NCBI RefSeq assembly: GCF_001704635.1
Contig: NZ_MAXF01000178.1
Location: 1-64,000, forward strand
DNA: 64,000 nucleotides
Direction: 5' to 3'
Origin: Streptomyces sparsogenes
GTDB lineage: Bacteria > Actinomycetota > Actinomycetes > Streptomycetales > Streptomycetaceae
The notes beneath the pieces were generated by a model that was not told the origin of the DNA, did not search any database, and saw only the letters and a program-made list of their open reading frames with translations. Positions within the stretch are counted from its first letter, which is position 1. Every line of letters begins with the position of its first letter. This document shows, in pieces, positions 49,679 through 58,837 of this stretch. A program made the translations under genes and the position numbers.

Positions 49679-50009
49679 CTCCCGTGGCACCGGATCCCGT
49701 GGCGCCCGCGCCCGTACCGCCGCATCCCCTGCCACTGGATCCCGTGCCGCCGGATCCCGCGTCGCCCGATCCCTTCCGCACGCGGCGGCGGTGGCTGGTG
49801 TCGCACCACGGGTAGCGGCCGCTGCGCCGGCAGGTGCACACGGCCACCACGACCCGGTCGGAGCGCACCGTGGTGCCGTCCTCCAGGACGACCTCCACCG
49901 GCCCCTCGACCAGCAGCGGGCCCTCGGGATCGACGATCACGCGCCGCGCCGGGGCCCGGTCGGCCGGCGGCTCGTGGGCCTCAGACGGCGTGGTCGGCGC
50001 GGACGGCAC
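49650..50009 (-). CDS. CDGSH iron-sulfur domain protein
   Basis: The protein has 119 residues. RRVIVDPEGPLLVEGPVEVV precedes AVCTCRRSGRYPWCDTSHRR, the complete C-x-C-x2-S-x3-P-x-C-D-x2-H CDGSH motif that binds a 2Fe-2S cluster with three Cys and one His. The last 40 residues are a Gly/Ser/Ala/Thr repeat tail (GSGDAGSGGTGSSGRGCGGT) encoded by repeated GGATCCCGTG-like units, unlike the compact family. It starts inside the end of the HemK2-like gene (29-bp overlap) and its tail overlaps the DinB gene. It probably transfers clusters or electrons in the redox group at 49.6-53.5 kb. Confidence 0.85.
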   Translation of the reverse strand: MPSAPTTPSEAHEPPADRAPARRVIVDPEGPLLVEGPVEVVLEDGTTVRSDRVVVAVCTCRRSGRYPWCDTSHRRRVRKGSGDAGSGGTGSSGRGCGGTGAGATGSGATGASGAAAPRG

Positions 50010-50649
50010 GGATCACCACCAGCTCTTCCTTGTCCTCTCCCGGAGCGATCAGCCCCCGGGAGGCCAGCCATGCGCTGCGGCCGCGCAGCACCGGTCCGAA
50101 CGGGATCATGCGGCGTGCGGTGACCTCCGCCCGCAGCCCCTGTGTCCGCAGCTGTTCCAGCGTAGTCCCGGCCCCGCTCAGCGCCGACTGCACGAGCAGC
50201 AGCACGCCTCCGGGCCGCAGCAGCGCCGGAACCCGGGCGCACAGGTCGTCCAGCACGGCCCGGCCGTCGGGCCCCGCGTCCCAGGAGCGGGCGCGGGCGT
50301 GCGGTGGCAGGCTGGAGGAGGACGGCGCGGGCACGTACGGCGGATTGGCCAGGACCACGTCGAAGCGGCCGGCGGTGGCCGGGTCCGGCAGGCCGCCCCG
50401 GCGCACCCGGACCGGCGCGCGCCGCAGCCGGGCGTTCAGCCAGGCGGTCGCCACGGCGCGCGGCGCGACGTCGACGGCGTGCACCTCGGCGGCCCGGCGG
50501 CGGGCCGCGAGCAGCGCCAGGGCGCCGGTGCCGGTGCCGACGTCCAGGACACGGCCGCCGGACACGCCGGGCTCCCGCCACACCGCCTCGGCCAGCAGCA
50601 TGGTGTCGTCCTGTGGTGGATACACCCCGGGTGGCCTGATCAACCGCAT
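49981..50649 (-). CDS. HemK2/MTQ2-type protein methyltransferase
   Basis: The protein has 222 residues. MRLIRPPGVYPPQDDTMLLA is the short N-terminus of this subgroup (no HemK N-domain). VLDVGTGTGALALLAARRRA binds SAM, and FDVVLANPPYVPAPSSSSLP contains the N-P-P-Y motif of glutamine N5-methyltransferases. Catalysis on a protein Gln, or another small acceptor, is expected in the cytosol. Its gene family is regularly found beside CDGSH and iron-redox genes in streptomycetes, as here. ATG 50649 has GGAGG upstream. The 118-bp gap to the Rieske oxidoreductase gene holds divergent promoters. Confidence 0.85.
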   Translation of the reverse strand: MRLIRPPGVYPPQDDTMLLAEAVWREPGVSGGRVLDVGTGTGALALLAARRRAAEVHAVDVAPRAVATAWLNARLRRAPVRVRRGGLPDPATAGRFDVVLANPPYVPAPSSSSLPPHARARSWDAGPDGRAVLDDLCARVPALLRPGGVLLLVQSALSGAGTTLEQLRTQGLRAEVTARRMIPFGPVLRGRSAWLASRGLIAPGEDKEELVVIRAVRADHAV

Positions 50650-50766
50650 GGTCCCCGGGTACCTCCGCCACGGCGGTCCAAACGGCGGCACCGGCGGGGC
50701 CGAAAGCGCGAAAAGGTGATCGAGGCGGGCGATGGGGGGCACTCGCGGACGGGAGAGGAGTTGCCG

Positions 50767-52422
50767 ATGACGAGTCTTCCCACCGGGTTCGCGCCCTCGT
50801 CCTACTGGATGGAGTCGGCGCCAGGACCCGAGTACCCCACCCTGGAGCCCGGCCCCGGGCTCGCCGGACCGGACGTCGACGTCGCCGTGGTCGGCGGCGG
50901 GATCGCGGGCATCTGCACGGCGTGGGAGCTGGCCCGCGCCGGACGCCAGGTCGCGCTGGTGGAGGCCGGGCGGGTGGCCGCCGCGGTGAGCGGCCACACC
51001 ACCGCCAAGCTCTCCGCCCTGCAGGGCCTCGCCTACCAGGACATCCGCTCCTCGCGCGGCGAGGAGGCGGCCCGGGTGTACGCCAGGTCCCAGGCCGACG
51101 CGCTGGACCGGGTCGTCGAGGTGGTCGCCGAGCTGGGCATCGAGTGCGATCTCGAGGACGTCCCGGCGTACACCTACGCCGAGTCCGAGGAGACCTTGCG
51201 GGCGGTGCGGAGCGAGGCGGAGGCGGCCGCGGAGGCCGGCCTGGACGCCTCGTTCGTCACCGAGACGGATCTGCCGTTCCCCGTGGCGGGCGCGGTCAAG
51301 GTGAGCGGGCAGGCGCAGTTCCACCCCCGGAAATATCTGCTGGCGCTCGTCCGGGACCTGGTCGCGCGCGGCGGCCGGGTCTTCGAGAACTCCCGGGTGG
51401 TGGGCCTCAAGGAGGGCGATCCGTGCCGGCTGAGCACGGACCGGGGGGCGTCGATCCGCGCCCGGGACGTCGTGGTCGCCACCCACTACCCGATCTTCGA
51501 CCGCTCGCTGCTGTTCGCCCGGCTGGAGCCGCGGCGGGAGCTGGTCGTCGCGGCGGTGCTCCCGGCGGACCGCGATCCGCTGGGCATGTACATCACGCCC
51601 GAGGACGACACCCGCTCGGTCCGCACCGCGCCGTACGACCACGGGCGGCGGCTGCTGATCGTCACCGGGGAGAAGTTCACGCCCGGCGTGGGCCATGTCA
51701 GCGGCCGCTACGAGCGGCTGATCTCCTGGACCCGGCGGCGCTTCCCCGGGGCCGAGCCCGCCTTCCGCTGGGCGGCGCAGGACAACTGGACCACCGACCA
51801 CGTGCCGTTCGTGGGGCGGCTGCACCCGGCCGCGCACCACGCGTATGTGGCGACCGGTTTCGCCGGGTGGGGCATGACCGGCGGAGTGCTCGCCGGACGC
51901 CTGCTGGCCGGGCGGATCACCGGGGAGCCGCCGGAGTGGGCCGACCTGTACGACCCGGTGCGGCTGAACCCGCTGCGCGAGACCCCGGCGCTGCTGGGGC
52001 TGCAGGCCCACGTCGCCCGCCACTTCATCGGCGACCGGCTCTCGGGCGCGGGCGCCGGCTCGGTGCGGGACATCCCGCCGGGCGGCGGGGCGGTGGTACG
52101 CGTCGGCGGCCGGCAGCGCGCCGTCCACCGCGACGAGGAGGGCACCCTGCACACGGTGTCCGCGCGCTGCACCCACCTGGGGTGCCTGGTGCGGTTCAAC
52201 GACGCCGAGCGGGCCTGGGAGTGCCCGTGCCACGGGTCCCGGTTCGCCTCGGACGGAAGCGTGCTGCAGGGCCCCGCGGTGCGCCCGCTGGAGCGGTGCG
52301 ACGACGTGCCCGACCCGGCCGCTCCCGAACCCGACACCCCCGGACCCGATGCCCCGGAGCCGGGCGCCCCCGAGCCGGACGCCTCCGGGCCCGACAGCGC
52401 CCCCGGAGGTGATCGGCGGTGA
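50767..52422 (+). CDS. FAD-dependent oxidoreductase with C-terminal Rieske domain
   Basis: The protein has 551 residues. VDVAVVGGGIAGICTAWELA is the FAD-binding DAO domain (about 35-400), with VSGHTTAKLSALQGLAYQDI and the C-terminal AYVATGFAGWGMTGGVLAGR typical of this Rieske-linked family. The Rieske domain (about 425-510) has SARCTHLGCLVRF and CPCHGSRFASDG (C-x-H, C-x2-H), binding a 2Fe-2S cluster. The tail is a Pro/Asp/Glu repeat (PEPDTPGPDAPEPGAPEPDA). The sequence indicates electron transfer between flavin and cluster. The natural substrate is unknown. ATG 50767 follows GGAGAGGAG. Its stop overlaps the next start as GTGA, coupling it to the diiron-type enzyme. Confidence 0.88.
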   Translation: MTSLPTGFAPSSYWMESAPGPEYPTLEPGPGLAGPDVDVAVVGGGIAGICTAWELARAGRQVALVEAGRVAAAVSGHTTAKLSALQGLAYQDIRSSRGEEAARVYARSQADALDRVVEVVAELGIECDLEDVPAYTYAESEETLRAVRSEAEAAAEAGLDASFVTETDLPFPVAGAVKVSGQAQFHPRKYLLALVRDLVARGGRVFENSRVVGLKEGDPCRLSTDRGASIRARDVVVATHYPIFDRSLLFARLEPRRELVVAAVLPADRDPLGMYITPEDDTRSVRTAPYDHGRRLLIVTGEKFTPGVGHVSGRYERLISWTRRRFPGAEPAFRWAAQDNWTTDHVPFVGRLHPAAHHAYVATGFAGWGMTGGVLAGRLLAGRITGEPPEWADLYDPVRLNPLRETPALLGLQAHVARHFIGDRLSGAGAGSVRDIPPGGGAVVRVGGRQRAVHRDEEGTLHTVSARCTHLGCLVRFNDAERAWECPCHGSRFASDGSVLQGPAVRPLERCDDVPDPAAPEPDTPGPDAPEPGAPEPDASGPDSAPGGDRR

Positions 52423-53465
52423 CCGTCGGTGCCGACCGCACCTCCACCGGCGCACGTGCCGACGCGCCCCCGGCGGGGCCGCCGCTGCCCGAGGCCCGCG
52501 GCCCGGTCTCCGCCGCCGTACGCGACGCGCTGACCCAGGCCCCGCCCCCGGAGCACGCGGCGCTGCCGCTGGACCGGGCCCGCGCCGCCGACCCGCTGGG
52601 CGAGGACGCCCAGCTCGCGCTGTACGTCTGCTACGAGCTGCACTACCGGGGGTTCGCGGGGGTCGCGGAGAGCTGGGAGTGGCAGCCGGATCTGCTGCGG
52701 CTGCGCGGGGTGCTGGAGGACCGCTTCCTGGCCGCGCTGCGCGAGGCGGTGCCGGGCGGTACGGACGTGACCGGCGATCTGGACGCGCTGCTGGTCGAGC
52801 CGCTGGGCGCGCGGGGCGTCAGCCACCGCCTGAAGAGCCACGGCACCTGGGAGCGGATGCGGGAGTACCTGGTCCACCGCTCGCTCTACCAGCTCAAAGA
52901 GGCCGATCCGCAGGCGTGGTTGATCCCCCGGCTGACGGGACAGGCCAAGGCCTCACTGGTGGCGGTGGAGTTCGACGAGTTCGGGGCGGGACACGGCGAC
53001 CGGGTGCACGCCCGGCTCTTCGCCGACCTCATGGCCGGCGCCGGTCTTGACCCGGCCTACGGCCGCTATGTGGACCACGCGCCCGCCCCGACGCTCGCCA
53101 CCGTGAACCTGATGTCGCTGCTGGGCCTGCACCGCTCGCTGCGCGGCGCCATGGCCGGGCACTTCGCCGTCCTGGAGATCACCTCGTCGCCCGGTTCACA
53201 GCGGCTGGCCCGGGCTCTGGAGCGGCTGGGCGCCGAGCCCCGGTGCGTCCACTTCTTCACCGAGCACATCGAGGCCGACGCGGTGCACGAGCAGCTGATG
53301 CGCCGCTGCGTGATCGGCGACCTCCTCGACCGCGAACCGGAGCAGGCCGCGGCCGTCGCCTTCGGTGTCCAGGCCACCAACTACCTCGAGGCGCGCTGGT
53401 CGGACCACCTGCTCGCGGCGTGGGACGCCGACCGCTCCTCGCTGCGGCTGCCGCTCGACGCCTGA
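52419..53465 (+). CDS. Iron-containing redox enzyme (heme-oxygenase-like diiron fold)
   Basis: The protein has 348 residues and is helical. QLALYVCYELHYRGFAGVAE contains an E-x2-H-type metal motif. LVAVEFDEFGAGHGDRVHAR, AVLEITSSPGSQRLARALER and FFTEHIEADAVHEQLMRRCV provide further Glu/His ligands in the order expected of heme-oxygenase-like diiron oxidases (HDO superfamily). These enzymes use O2 for desaturation, N-oxygenation or C-C cleavage. The coupled FAD-Rieske protein could supply electrons. The C-terminal 85 bp overlap the convergent WhiB gene. The substrate is unknown. Small molecules are more likely than heme because heme-ligand features of true HO are absent. Confidence 0.82.
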   Translation: MTVGADRTSTGARADAPPAGPPLPEARGPVSAAVRDALTQAPPPEHAALPLDRARAADPLGEDAQLALYVCYELHYRGFAGVAESWEWQPDLLRLRGVLEDRFLAALREAVPGGTDVTGDLDALLVEPLGARGVSHRLKSHGTWERMREYLVHRSLYQLKEADPQAWLIPRLTGQAKASLVAVEFDEFGAGHGDRVHARLFADLMAGAGLDPAYGRYVDHAPAPTLATVNLMSLLGLHRSLRGAMAGHFAVLEITSSPGSQRLARALERLGAEPRCVHFFTEHIEADAVHEQLMRRCVIGDLLDREPEQAAAVAFGVQATNYLEARWSDHLLAAWDADRSSLRLPLDA

Positions 53466-53707
53466 CGCGCATGGCGCCGGGCGCGGCGGTTCAGCGCCCG
53501 GCGCTCCTCCTCGTTCGTGCCGCCCCACACGCCGTGGGTCACCCCCACGCCCAGCGCGTACTCCAGGCACTCGCCGCTCACCGGGCAGCGGGCGCAGACC
53601 TCCTTGGCCCGCGCCTGCTGCTCCTGGGCCGCCGGGCCGGCCACGCCCACGGGGAAGAACAGCTCCGGGTCCTCGTCCACGCACGCGGCGTGCCGCCACC
53701 ACTCCAT
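53381..53707 (-). CDS. WhiB-family iron-sulfur regulator (WblE/WhiB1-like)
   Basis: The protein has 108 residues. Cluster ligands are Cys9 (WWRHAACVDEDPELFFP) and C-x2-C-x5-C (CARCPVSGEC), with the conserved GVTHGVWGG turn and the basic tail RRALNRRARRHARQ. It binds a 4Fe-4S cluster that reacts with NO or O2 and works with the primary sigma factor. The DPELFFP motif is that of WblE/WhiB1-type members. AAGGAG is six bases before ATG 53707. The 3' 85 bases overlap the diiron-type gene on the other strand, an antisense arrangement. The C-terminal 25 residues are Ser/Arg-rich. Confidence 0.9.
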   Translation of the reverse strand: MEWWRHAACVDEDPELFFPVGVAGPAAQEQQARAKEVCARCPVSGECLEYALGVGVTHGVWGGTNEEERRALNRRARRHARQASSGSRSEERSASHAASRWSDQRASR

Positions 53708-53947
53708 GGCCGCTCCTTAGCTATTGATCGCCGTACTGGGTCCCGCTCCCGGCCCGGCCGCGGCACTGGTGCGCGCCGGTCTCGCTCTCCGCGCCCCGGA
53801 CGCGTGCTCACGCGTGCTTCGTGCGGTCGGGGCGGAAGGTCGGCGCCGCCGCGGGCGGGCTCTGCGGGCTTGACGTGTGGCGGGTTTCCCACCACCGCGA
53901 CCGCAAACGGCCTCAGGGGTGACGAACATCGGGCGGCGGGCCAAACG

Positions 53948-53968
53948 GCGCTGACAGGGCGTCAGCGC
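53948..53968 (-). terminator. Hairpin terminator of 5-oxoprolinase operon
   Basis: GCGCTGAC (53948-53955) pairs exactly with GTCAGCGC (53961-53968) around AGGGC. It lies eight bases after the stop of the hydantoinase/oxoprolinase gene on the minus strand. The rest of 53708-53947 shows no gene. Confidence 0.65.
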
Positions 53969-53975
53969 GGGGCGC

Positions 53976-56900
53976 TCAGGCGGGCGGCGGCCCGTAGCCG
54001 CCGCCTCCCGGCGTGTGGACGACGAGCACGTCCCCCGCCCCGACCTCCGTCGCGTCGCAGCCGCCGAGCCGCTCCACGGTGCCGTCGGCGCGCTCGACCA
54101 GGTTCACCCCGCGGGCGCCCGGCTCGCCGCCCGCCATGCCGTACGGCGGCACCCTCCGGTGGCCGGTGAGCAGCGCCACGGTCATCGGCTCCAGGAAGCG
54201 GATGCGCCGGGTGGCGCCGTGGCCGCCCCGCCAGCGGCCGCGGCCGCCGCTGCCGTGCCGCACCTCGAAGGCGTCCACGCGCACCGGATAGCGCCACTCC
54301 AGCACCTCGGGGTCGGTCAGCCGGGAGTTGGTCATGTGGGTCTGCACGACGTCCGCGCCGTCGAAGCCCTCGCCGGCGCCCGAGCCGCCCGCGACGGTCT
54401 CGTAGTACTGCACGCGGTCGTTGCCGAAGGTCACGTTGTTCATCGTGCCGGAGCCCTCGGCCTGGACCCGCAGCGCCGCGTACAGCGCGCCGGTGACGGC
54501 CTGTGAGGTCTCCACGTTGCCCGCGACCGTGGCGGCCGGGAAGACGGGCGCGAGCATCGAGCCCTCGGGGATGCGGACCCGCAGGGGCTTGAGGCAGCCG
54601 CTGTTGAGCGGGATGTCCTCCGCCACGAGCGTCCGGAAGACGTAGAGCACCGCCGCCATCACCACCGAGCTGGGCGCGTTGGCGTTGCCCGGCTGCTGCG
54701 GTGAGGTGCCGGCGAAGTCCAGCACGGCCGCGCGCGCCTCCCGGTCCACCCGCACGGCGACCTGGATGACCGCGCCGCTGTCCGTCTCGTAGCGGTACGA
54801 GCCGTCCCCCAGCCGCCCGACGACGCGGCGCACGGATTCCTCGGCGTTGTCCTGCACATGGCCCATGTAGGCGTGCACGACGTCCAGGCCGAACTGCCCG
54901 ATCATCCGGCGGAGTTCGTGGATGCCCTTCTCGTTGGCGGCGATCTGGGCCCGCAGGTCGGCGAGGTTGGCGTCGGGGGCGCGCGAGGGGTACGGGCCCG
55001 AGGTCAGCAGCTCGCGGGTCTCCTCCTCGCGCAGCCGGCCGTCCCGGACCAGCAGCCAGTTGTCGAAGAGCACCCCCTCCTCCTCGATCCGGCGGCTGAA
55101 GGCGGGCATCGAGCCGGGGGTGATGCCGCCGATCTCGGCGTGGTGGCCGCGCGAGGCCACGAGGAACAGCAGTTCGGCGCCCGGCTCGTCGAAGACCGGG
55201 GTGACGACGGTGACGTCCGGCAGGTGGGTGCCGCCGTGGTACGGGTCGTTGACGGCGTACACATCGCCGGGCCGCATCGCGTCCCCGTCGCGCCGCAGCA
55301 CCTCCTTGATGGACTCCCCCATGGACCCCAGGTGCACCGGGATGTGCGGGGCGTTGGCGATCAGGTTCCCCTCGGCGTCGAAGAGGGCGCAGGAGAAGTC
55401 CAGCCGCTCCTTGATGTTCACGGAGTGGGCGGTGTTCTCCAGGCGCAGGCCCATCTGCTCGGCGATCGCCATGAAGAGGCTGTTGAACACCTCCAGCATC
55501 ACCGGGTCGACCTCGGTGCCGACGGCCACCGTGCGCGGCCGTGGCCGCGCCCGGGTGATCAGCAGGTGGCCGCGCTCTTCGGCGGCGGCCCGCCAGCCGG
55601 GGTCGACGACGGTGGTGGCGTCCTCCTCGGCGATGATCGCCGGCCCGCCGACGGCGTCCCCCGGACGCAGGCCGGCGCGCTGGTACAGGGGGACGTCCCG
55701 CCAGGCGTCCTCGGCGAACATCCGCACGGTGTCCGCCGGGCGCGGCTCCCCCGCGCGCGGCGGCCCGCCGCCCGGGGGCCCGGCCACCGGGGCCGTGGGG
55801 CCCGCCGCGCCCACGGCCTCCACCGACACCGCCTCGGCGACGAGCGGCTTGTCCATGGTGAAGGCGTAGCGCGCGCGGTGCGCCCGGACGAACTCCTCGG
55901 CCATCGCCCCGGCGGTGTCCAGCGGGACGGGGAGGGCGGAGTCGGTGCCCGCGTACCGCAGATGGACCCGGGCCGAGGTGGTGACGGTCTCGTCGGGGAT
56001 ACCGTCCGCGCGCAGCTCGGCGCGCGTCCGCGTCTCCAGCTCCGCGCACATCTCCCGCACGCGCGGCAGCGTGGCGTCGCTCAGCTCGGTCTCGACGGCC
56101 TGCTCGCGCATGGCGGTGGCGTCGGCCACGCCGATGCCGTACGCGGAGAGCACCCCCGCCAGCGGTGGCACGATCACGGTGTTCACACCGAGGGCGTCGG
56201 CGACCGCGCACGCGTGCTGGCCGCCCGCCCCGCCGAAGCTGGTGAGCGCGTAGCGGGTGATGTCGTGGCCGCGCTGCACGGAGATCTTCTTGACGGCGTT
56301 GGCCATGCCCAGGACCGCGATGTCCAGGAAACCCGCCGCGACCTCCTCCGGTCCGCGCCGGTCGCCCGTGGCCGCCGCGATCTCACCGGCGAGCGCGGCG
56401 AAGCGGGCGCGCACCGTCTCCGCGTCCAGGGGCCGGTCGCCGCCGGGGCCGAAGACCGCCGGGAAGTGTCCAGGCTGGATCCGGCCCAGCATCACGTTCG
56501 CGTCGGTCACGGTCAGCGGGCCGCCGCGCCGGTAGCAGGCCGGGCCCGGGACGGCCCCGGCGGAGTCGGGCCCCACGCGGTAGCGCCGCCCGTCGAAGTG
56601 GAGCACCGAGCCGCCGCCGGCCGCGACGGTGTGGATGTTCATCATCGGCGCGCGCATCCGCACCCCCGCCACCTCGGTGCCGAAGGCCCGCTCGAACTCG
56701 CCCGCGTAGTGCGACACATCGGTCGAGGTGCCGCCCATGTCGAAGCCGATGACCCGGTGGTGGCCGGCCTCCCCGGAGGCGCGCGCCATGCCGACCACCC
56801 CGCCCGCGGGCCCGGACAGCACCGCGTCCTTGCCCCGGAAGTGCGAGGCCTCCCGCAACCCGCCGTTGGACTGCATGAACATCAGCCGGACGCCGCGCAG

Positions 56901-57590
56901 CTCGGCGGCCACGTCCTCGACGTAGCGGCGCAGGATCGGGGAGAGATACGCGTCCACGACGGTGGTGTCCCCGCGCGGCACCAGCTTCATCAGCGGGCTC
57001 ACCTCGTGTGAGCAGCTGATCTGTGGGAAGCCCAGCTCGTGGGCCACCGCCTCGACCGCCTGCTCGTGCGCGGCGTGGCGGTAGCCGTGCAGCAGCACGA
57101 CGGCCACGCTGCGGAAGCCGTCCCGGTGGGCCGCGCGCAGCGCGTCCGCGGTGGCCTCCAGGTCCGGCTCGCGTACGACACCGCCGTGCGCGTCGACCCG
57201 CTCGGGCACCTCCACGACCCGCTCGTACAGCGCCTCGGGCAGCACGATCCGCCGGTCGAACAGGCGCGGGCGGTTCTGGTAGGCGATGCGCAGCGCGTCC
57301 CGGAAACCCTCGGTGACGACCAGGACGGTCGGCTCGCCCGTGCGCTCCAGCAGGGCGTTGGTGGCCACGGTGGTGCCCATCTTGACGACCGCGATCCGGT
57401 CGGCCGGGATGGGCTCGTCGAGTCCCAGCCCGAGCGTCAGCCGGATGCCGGCGACGGCGGCGTCCCGGTACCGCTCGGGGTGGTGCGACAGCAGCTTGCG
57501 GGTCACGAGGCGCCCGTCCGGGCGCTTGCCCACGACGTCCGTGAAGGTCCCGCCGCGGTCGATCCAGAACTCCCAGCGTCCTGCCGTCAC
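53976..57590 (-). CDS. 5-oxoprolinase/hydantoinase fusion (HyuA-HyuB)
   Basis: The protein has about 1,204 residues. The N-half is hydantoinase A/oxoprolinase (about 1-700): FWIDRGGTFTDVVGKRPDGR is the phosphate-binding start, ALTSFGGAGGQHACAVADAL is typical, and GFDMGGTSTDVSHY is the second ATP motif. The C-half is hydantoinase B (about 730-1200): EVFNSLFMAIAEQMGLRLEN then TAHSVNIKERLDFSCALFDA, and GGTHLPDVTVVTPVFDEPGA. Fusion in one chain is as in eukaryotic-type OPLAH, which opens 5-oxoproline to glutamate using ATP. GTG 57590 overlaps the glycosyltransferase stop as GTGA. No reason for linkage with glycosyltransferases is visible. Confidence 0.9.
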   Translation of the reverse strand: MTAGRWEFWIDRGGTFTDVVGKRPDGRLVTRKLLSHHPERYRDAAVAGIRLTLGLGLDEPIPADRIAVVKMGTTVATNALLERTGEPTVLVVTEGFRDALRIAYQNRPRLFDRRIVLPEALYERVVEVPERVDAHGGVVREPDLEATADALRAAHRDGFRSVAVVLLHGYRHAAHEQAVEAVAHELGFPQISCSHEVSPLMKLVPRGDTTVVDAYLSPILRRYVEDVAAELRGVRLMFMQSNGGLREASHFRGKDAVLSGPAGGVVGMARASGEAGHHRVIGFDMGGTSTDVSHYAGEFERAFGTEVAGVRMRAPMMNIHTVAAGGGSVLHFDGRRYRVGPDSAGAVPGPACYRRGGPLTVTDANVMLGRIQPGHFPAVFGPGGDRPLDAETVRARFAALAGEIAAATGDRRGPEEVAAGFLDIAVLGMANAVKKISVQRGHDITRYALTSFGGAGGQHACAVADALGVNTVIVPPLAGVLSAYGIGVADATAMREQAVETELSDATLPRVREMCAELETRTRAELRADGIPDETVTTSARVHLRYAGTDSALPVPLDTAGAMAEEFVRAHRARYAFTMDKPLVAEAVSVEAVGAAGPTAPVAGPPGGGPPRAGEPRPADTVRMFAEDAWRDVPLYQRAGLRPGDAVGGPAIIAEEDATTVVDPGWRAAAEERGHLLITRARPRPRTVAVGTEVDPVMLEVFNSLFMAIAEQMGLRLENTAHSVNIKERLDFSCALFDAEGNLIANAPHIPVHLGSMGESIKEVLRRDGDAMRPGDVYAVNDPYHGGTHLPDVTVVTPVFDEPGAELLFLVASRGHHAEIGGITPGSMPAFSRRIEEEGVLFDNWLLVRDGRLREEETRELLTSGPYPSRAPDANLADLRAQIAANEKGIHELRRMIGQFGLDVVHAYMGHVQDNAEESVRRVVGRLGDGSYRYETDSGAVIQVAVRVDREARAAVLDFAGTSPQQPGNANAPSSVVMAAVLYVFRTLVAEDIPLNSGCLKPLRVRIPEGSMLAPVFPAATVAGNVETSQAVTGALYAALRVQAEGSGTMNNVTFGNDRVQYYETVAGGSGAGEGFDGADVVQTHMTNSRLTDPEVLEWRYPVRVDAFEVRHGSGGRGRWRGGHGATRRIRFLEPMTVALLTGHRRVPPYGMAGGEPGARGVNLVERADGTVERLGGCDATEVGAGDVLVVHTPGGGGYGPPPA

Positions 57591-58837
57591 CCCGCCATTG
57601 TCACCCCTTCGGCGGGGGCGGCGTGGCCGGACACCGCGCCGCCGACCGGCGGCGCGTCGTGGGCGGCGAGGAACGCCGCCACCGCCGCGGGCCACCCGTA
57701 GCGTTCGGCGCGGGCGCGGGCCGTGGCGCGGCGGGCGGGCTCGGGGCGGGACAGGACGTGTTCGACGGCGTCCGCGAACGCCGCCCCGTGGTCGGCCGCC
57801 GTCGCGCCCGCGGGGCCGACGATGGCCGGGAGGGCGGACAGTTCACTGACGACGACGGGTGTGCCGCAGGCCAGCGCCTCCAGCGCGGCCAGTCCGAAGG
57901 TCTCGGCGGGCCCCGGGGCCAGCACCGCGTCCGCGCTCGCCTGGAGCGCCGCGAGCGCGCCGCGGTCGGCCACATGGCCCAGGAACGCGGCCGGGAGCCG
58001 CTCCGCGCGGGCGCGGGCCGTCAGGCGGGGGCGCAGCGGGCCGTCGCCCGCGACCACGAGGGCCGCGCGGACGCCCCGGCGGCCCAGCTCGGCGAGCGCG
58101 TCGAGCGCGCGGCCCGGCCGCTTCTCCGGCGACAGCCGCGAGCACATCACGAGGAGCACCGCGGCCCCGCCCCGGTGCCGGTCGCGCAGCGCCGGGTCGC
58201 GGTGGGCCGGGTGGAAGTGGTCCAGGTCCACGCCCAAGGGGGCGCGTACGACATTGCGCGCGCCGATCCGTACAAACTCGCGCGCCGCCCACTCGGTGGT
58301 GCAGACGACGCGCGAATACGCCCGCGCGCTGCGCAGGTTCAGCCGGTCGGCGGCCCGCCGGGCGGCGGCTTCGGGGACGCCCCAGGCGCGCAGCACGCCG
58401 TCGGCGCTCTCGTGGGAGACCATTACGGAGGGCACACGGGCGCGGCGCGCCCACTCCCCCGTCCACCGCAGGGTGGTCCGGTCGGACACCTCGAGCCGGT
58501 CGGGCGCGAGCCCGTCCAGCAGCCGGGTCAGCCGTCGGCGGTCGGTCAGCACGCGGTAGCCGCCGGTGCCGGGCACCCGCGGCCCCGGGACGGTGATCAC
58601 CCGCCCCTGCGGGGTGAGCTGGTCCGAGGCGTGGGCGCCCGGCACGACCAGGACGGGCTCGTGCCCGGCCGCCCGGTAGCCCGAGCCGAGTTCGCGCAGC
58701 GCGGTGCGCAGCCCGCCGGAGGAGGGGGTGACGAAGTTGGCGAGTCTGACGATCCGCAGGGGCGCGCGCGGGCCGTCCGGGCCCTGGGCCGGCACGCCCG
58801 CGCCCGCTCCCGTGCCGGGCGGCGGCGCGGCGCTCAC
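57587..58837 (-). CDS. Glycosyltransferase, GT4-like (GT-B)
   Basis: The protein has 416 residues. IVRLANFVTPSSGGLRTALR with the conserved GG is the N-terminal donor-acceptor loop. VMCSRLSPEKRPGRALDALA gives the K-R-P region for nucleotide sugar phosphates, and PAETFGLAALEALACGTPVV is the E-x7-E motif of retaining GT-B enzymes. It presumably transfers mannose, glucose or a related sugar to a lipid or small acceptor on the cytoplasmic side of the membrane. It is coupled to the upstream GT by GTGA and to the downstream oxoprolinase by GTGA. The N-terminal 20 residues are Pro/Gly-rich and variable. Confidence 0.88.
   Translation of the reverse strand: MSAAPPPGTGAGAGVPAQGPDGPRAPLRIVRLANFVTPSSGGLRTALRELGSGYRAAGHEPVLVVPGAHASDQLTPQGRVITVPGPRVPGTGGYRVLTDRRRLTRLLDGLAPDRLEVSDRTTLRWTGEWARRARVPSVMVSHESADGVLRAWGVPEAAARRAADRLNLRSARAYSRVVCTTEWAAREFVRIGARNVVRAPLGVDLDHFHPAHRDPALRDRHRGGAAVLLVMCSRLSPEKRPGRALDALAELGRRGVRAALVVAGDGPLRPRLTARARAERLPAAFLGHVADRGALAALQASADAVLAPGPAETFGLAALEALACGTPVVVSELSALPAIVGPAGATAADHGAAFADAVEHVLSRPEPARRATARARAERYGWPAAVAAFLAAHDAPPVGGAVSGHAAPAEGVTMAG

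Noticed and set aside
53381..53465. WhiB and diiron-type gene overlap as a sign of a false gene
   Set aside because: Both proteins are complete with full family motifs outside the overlap, so both are kept.
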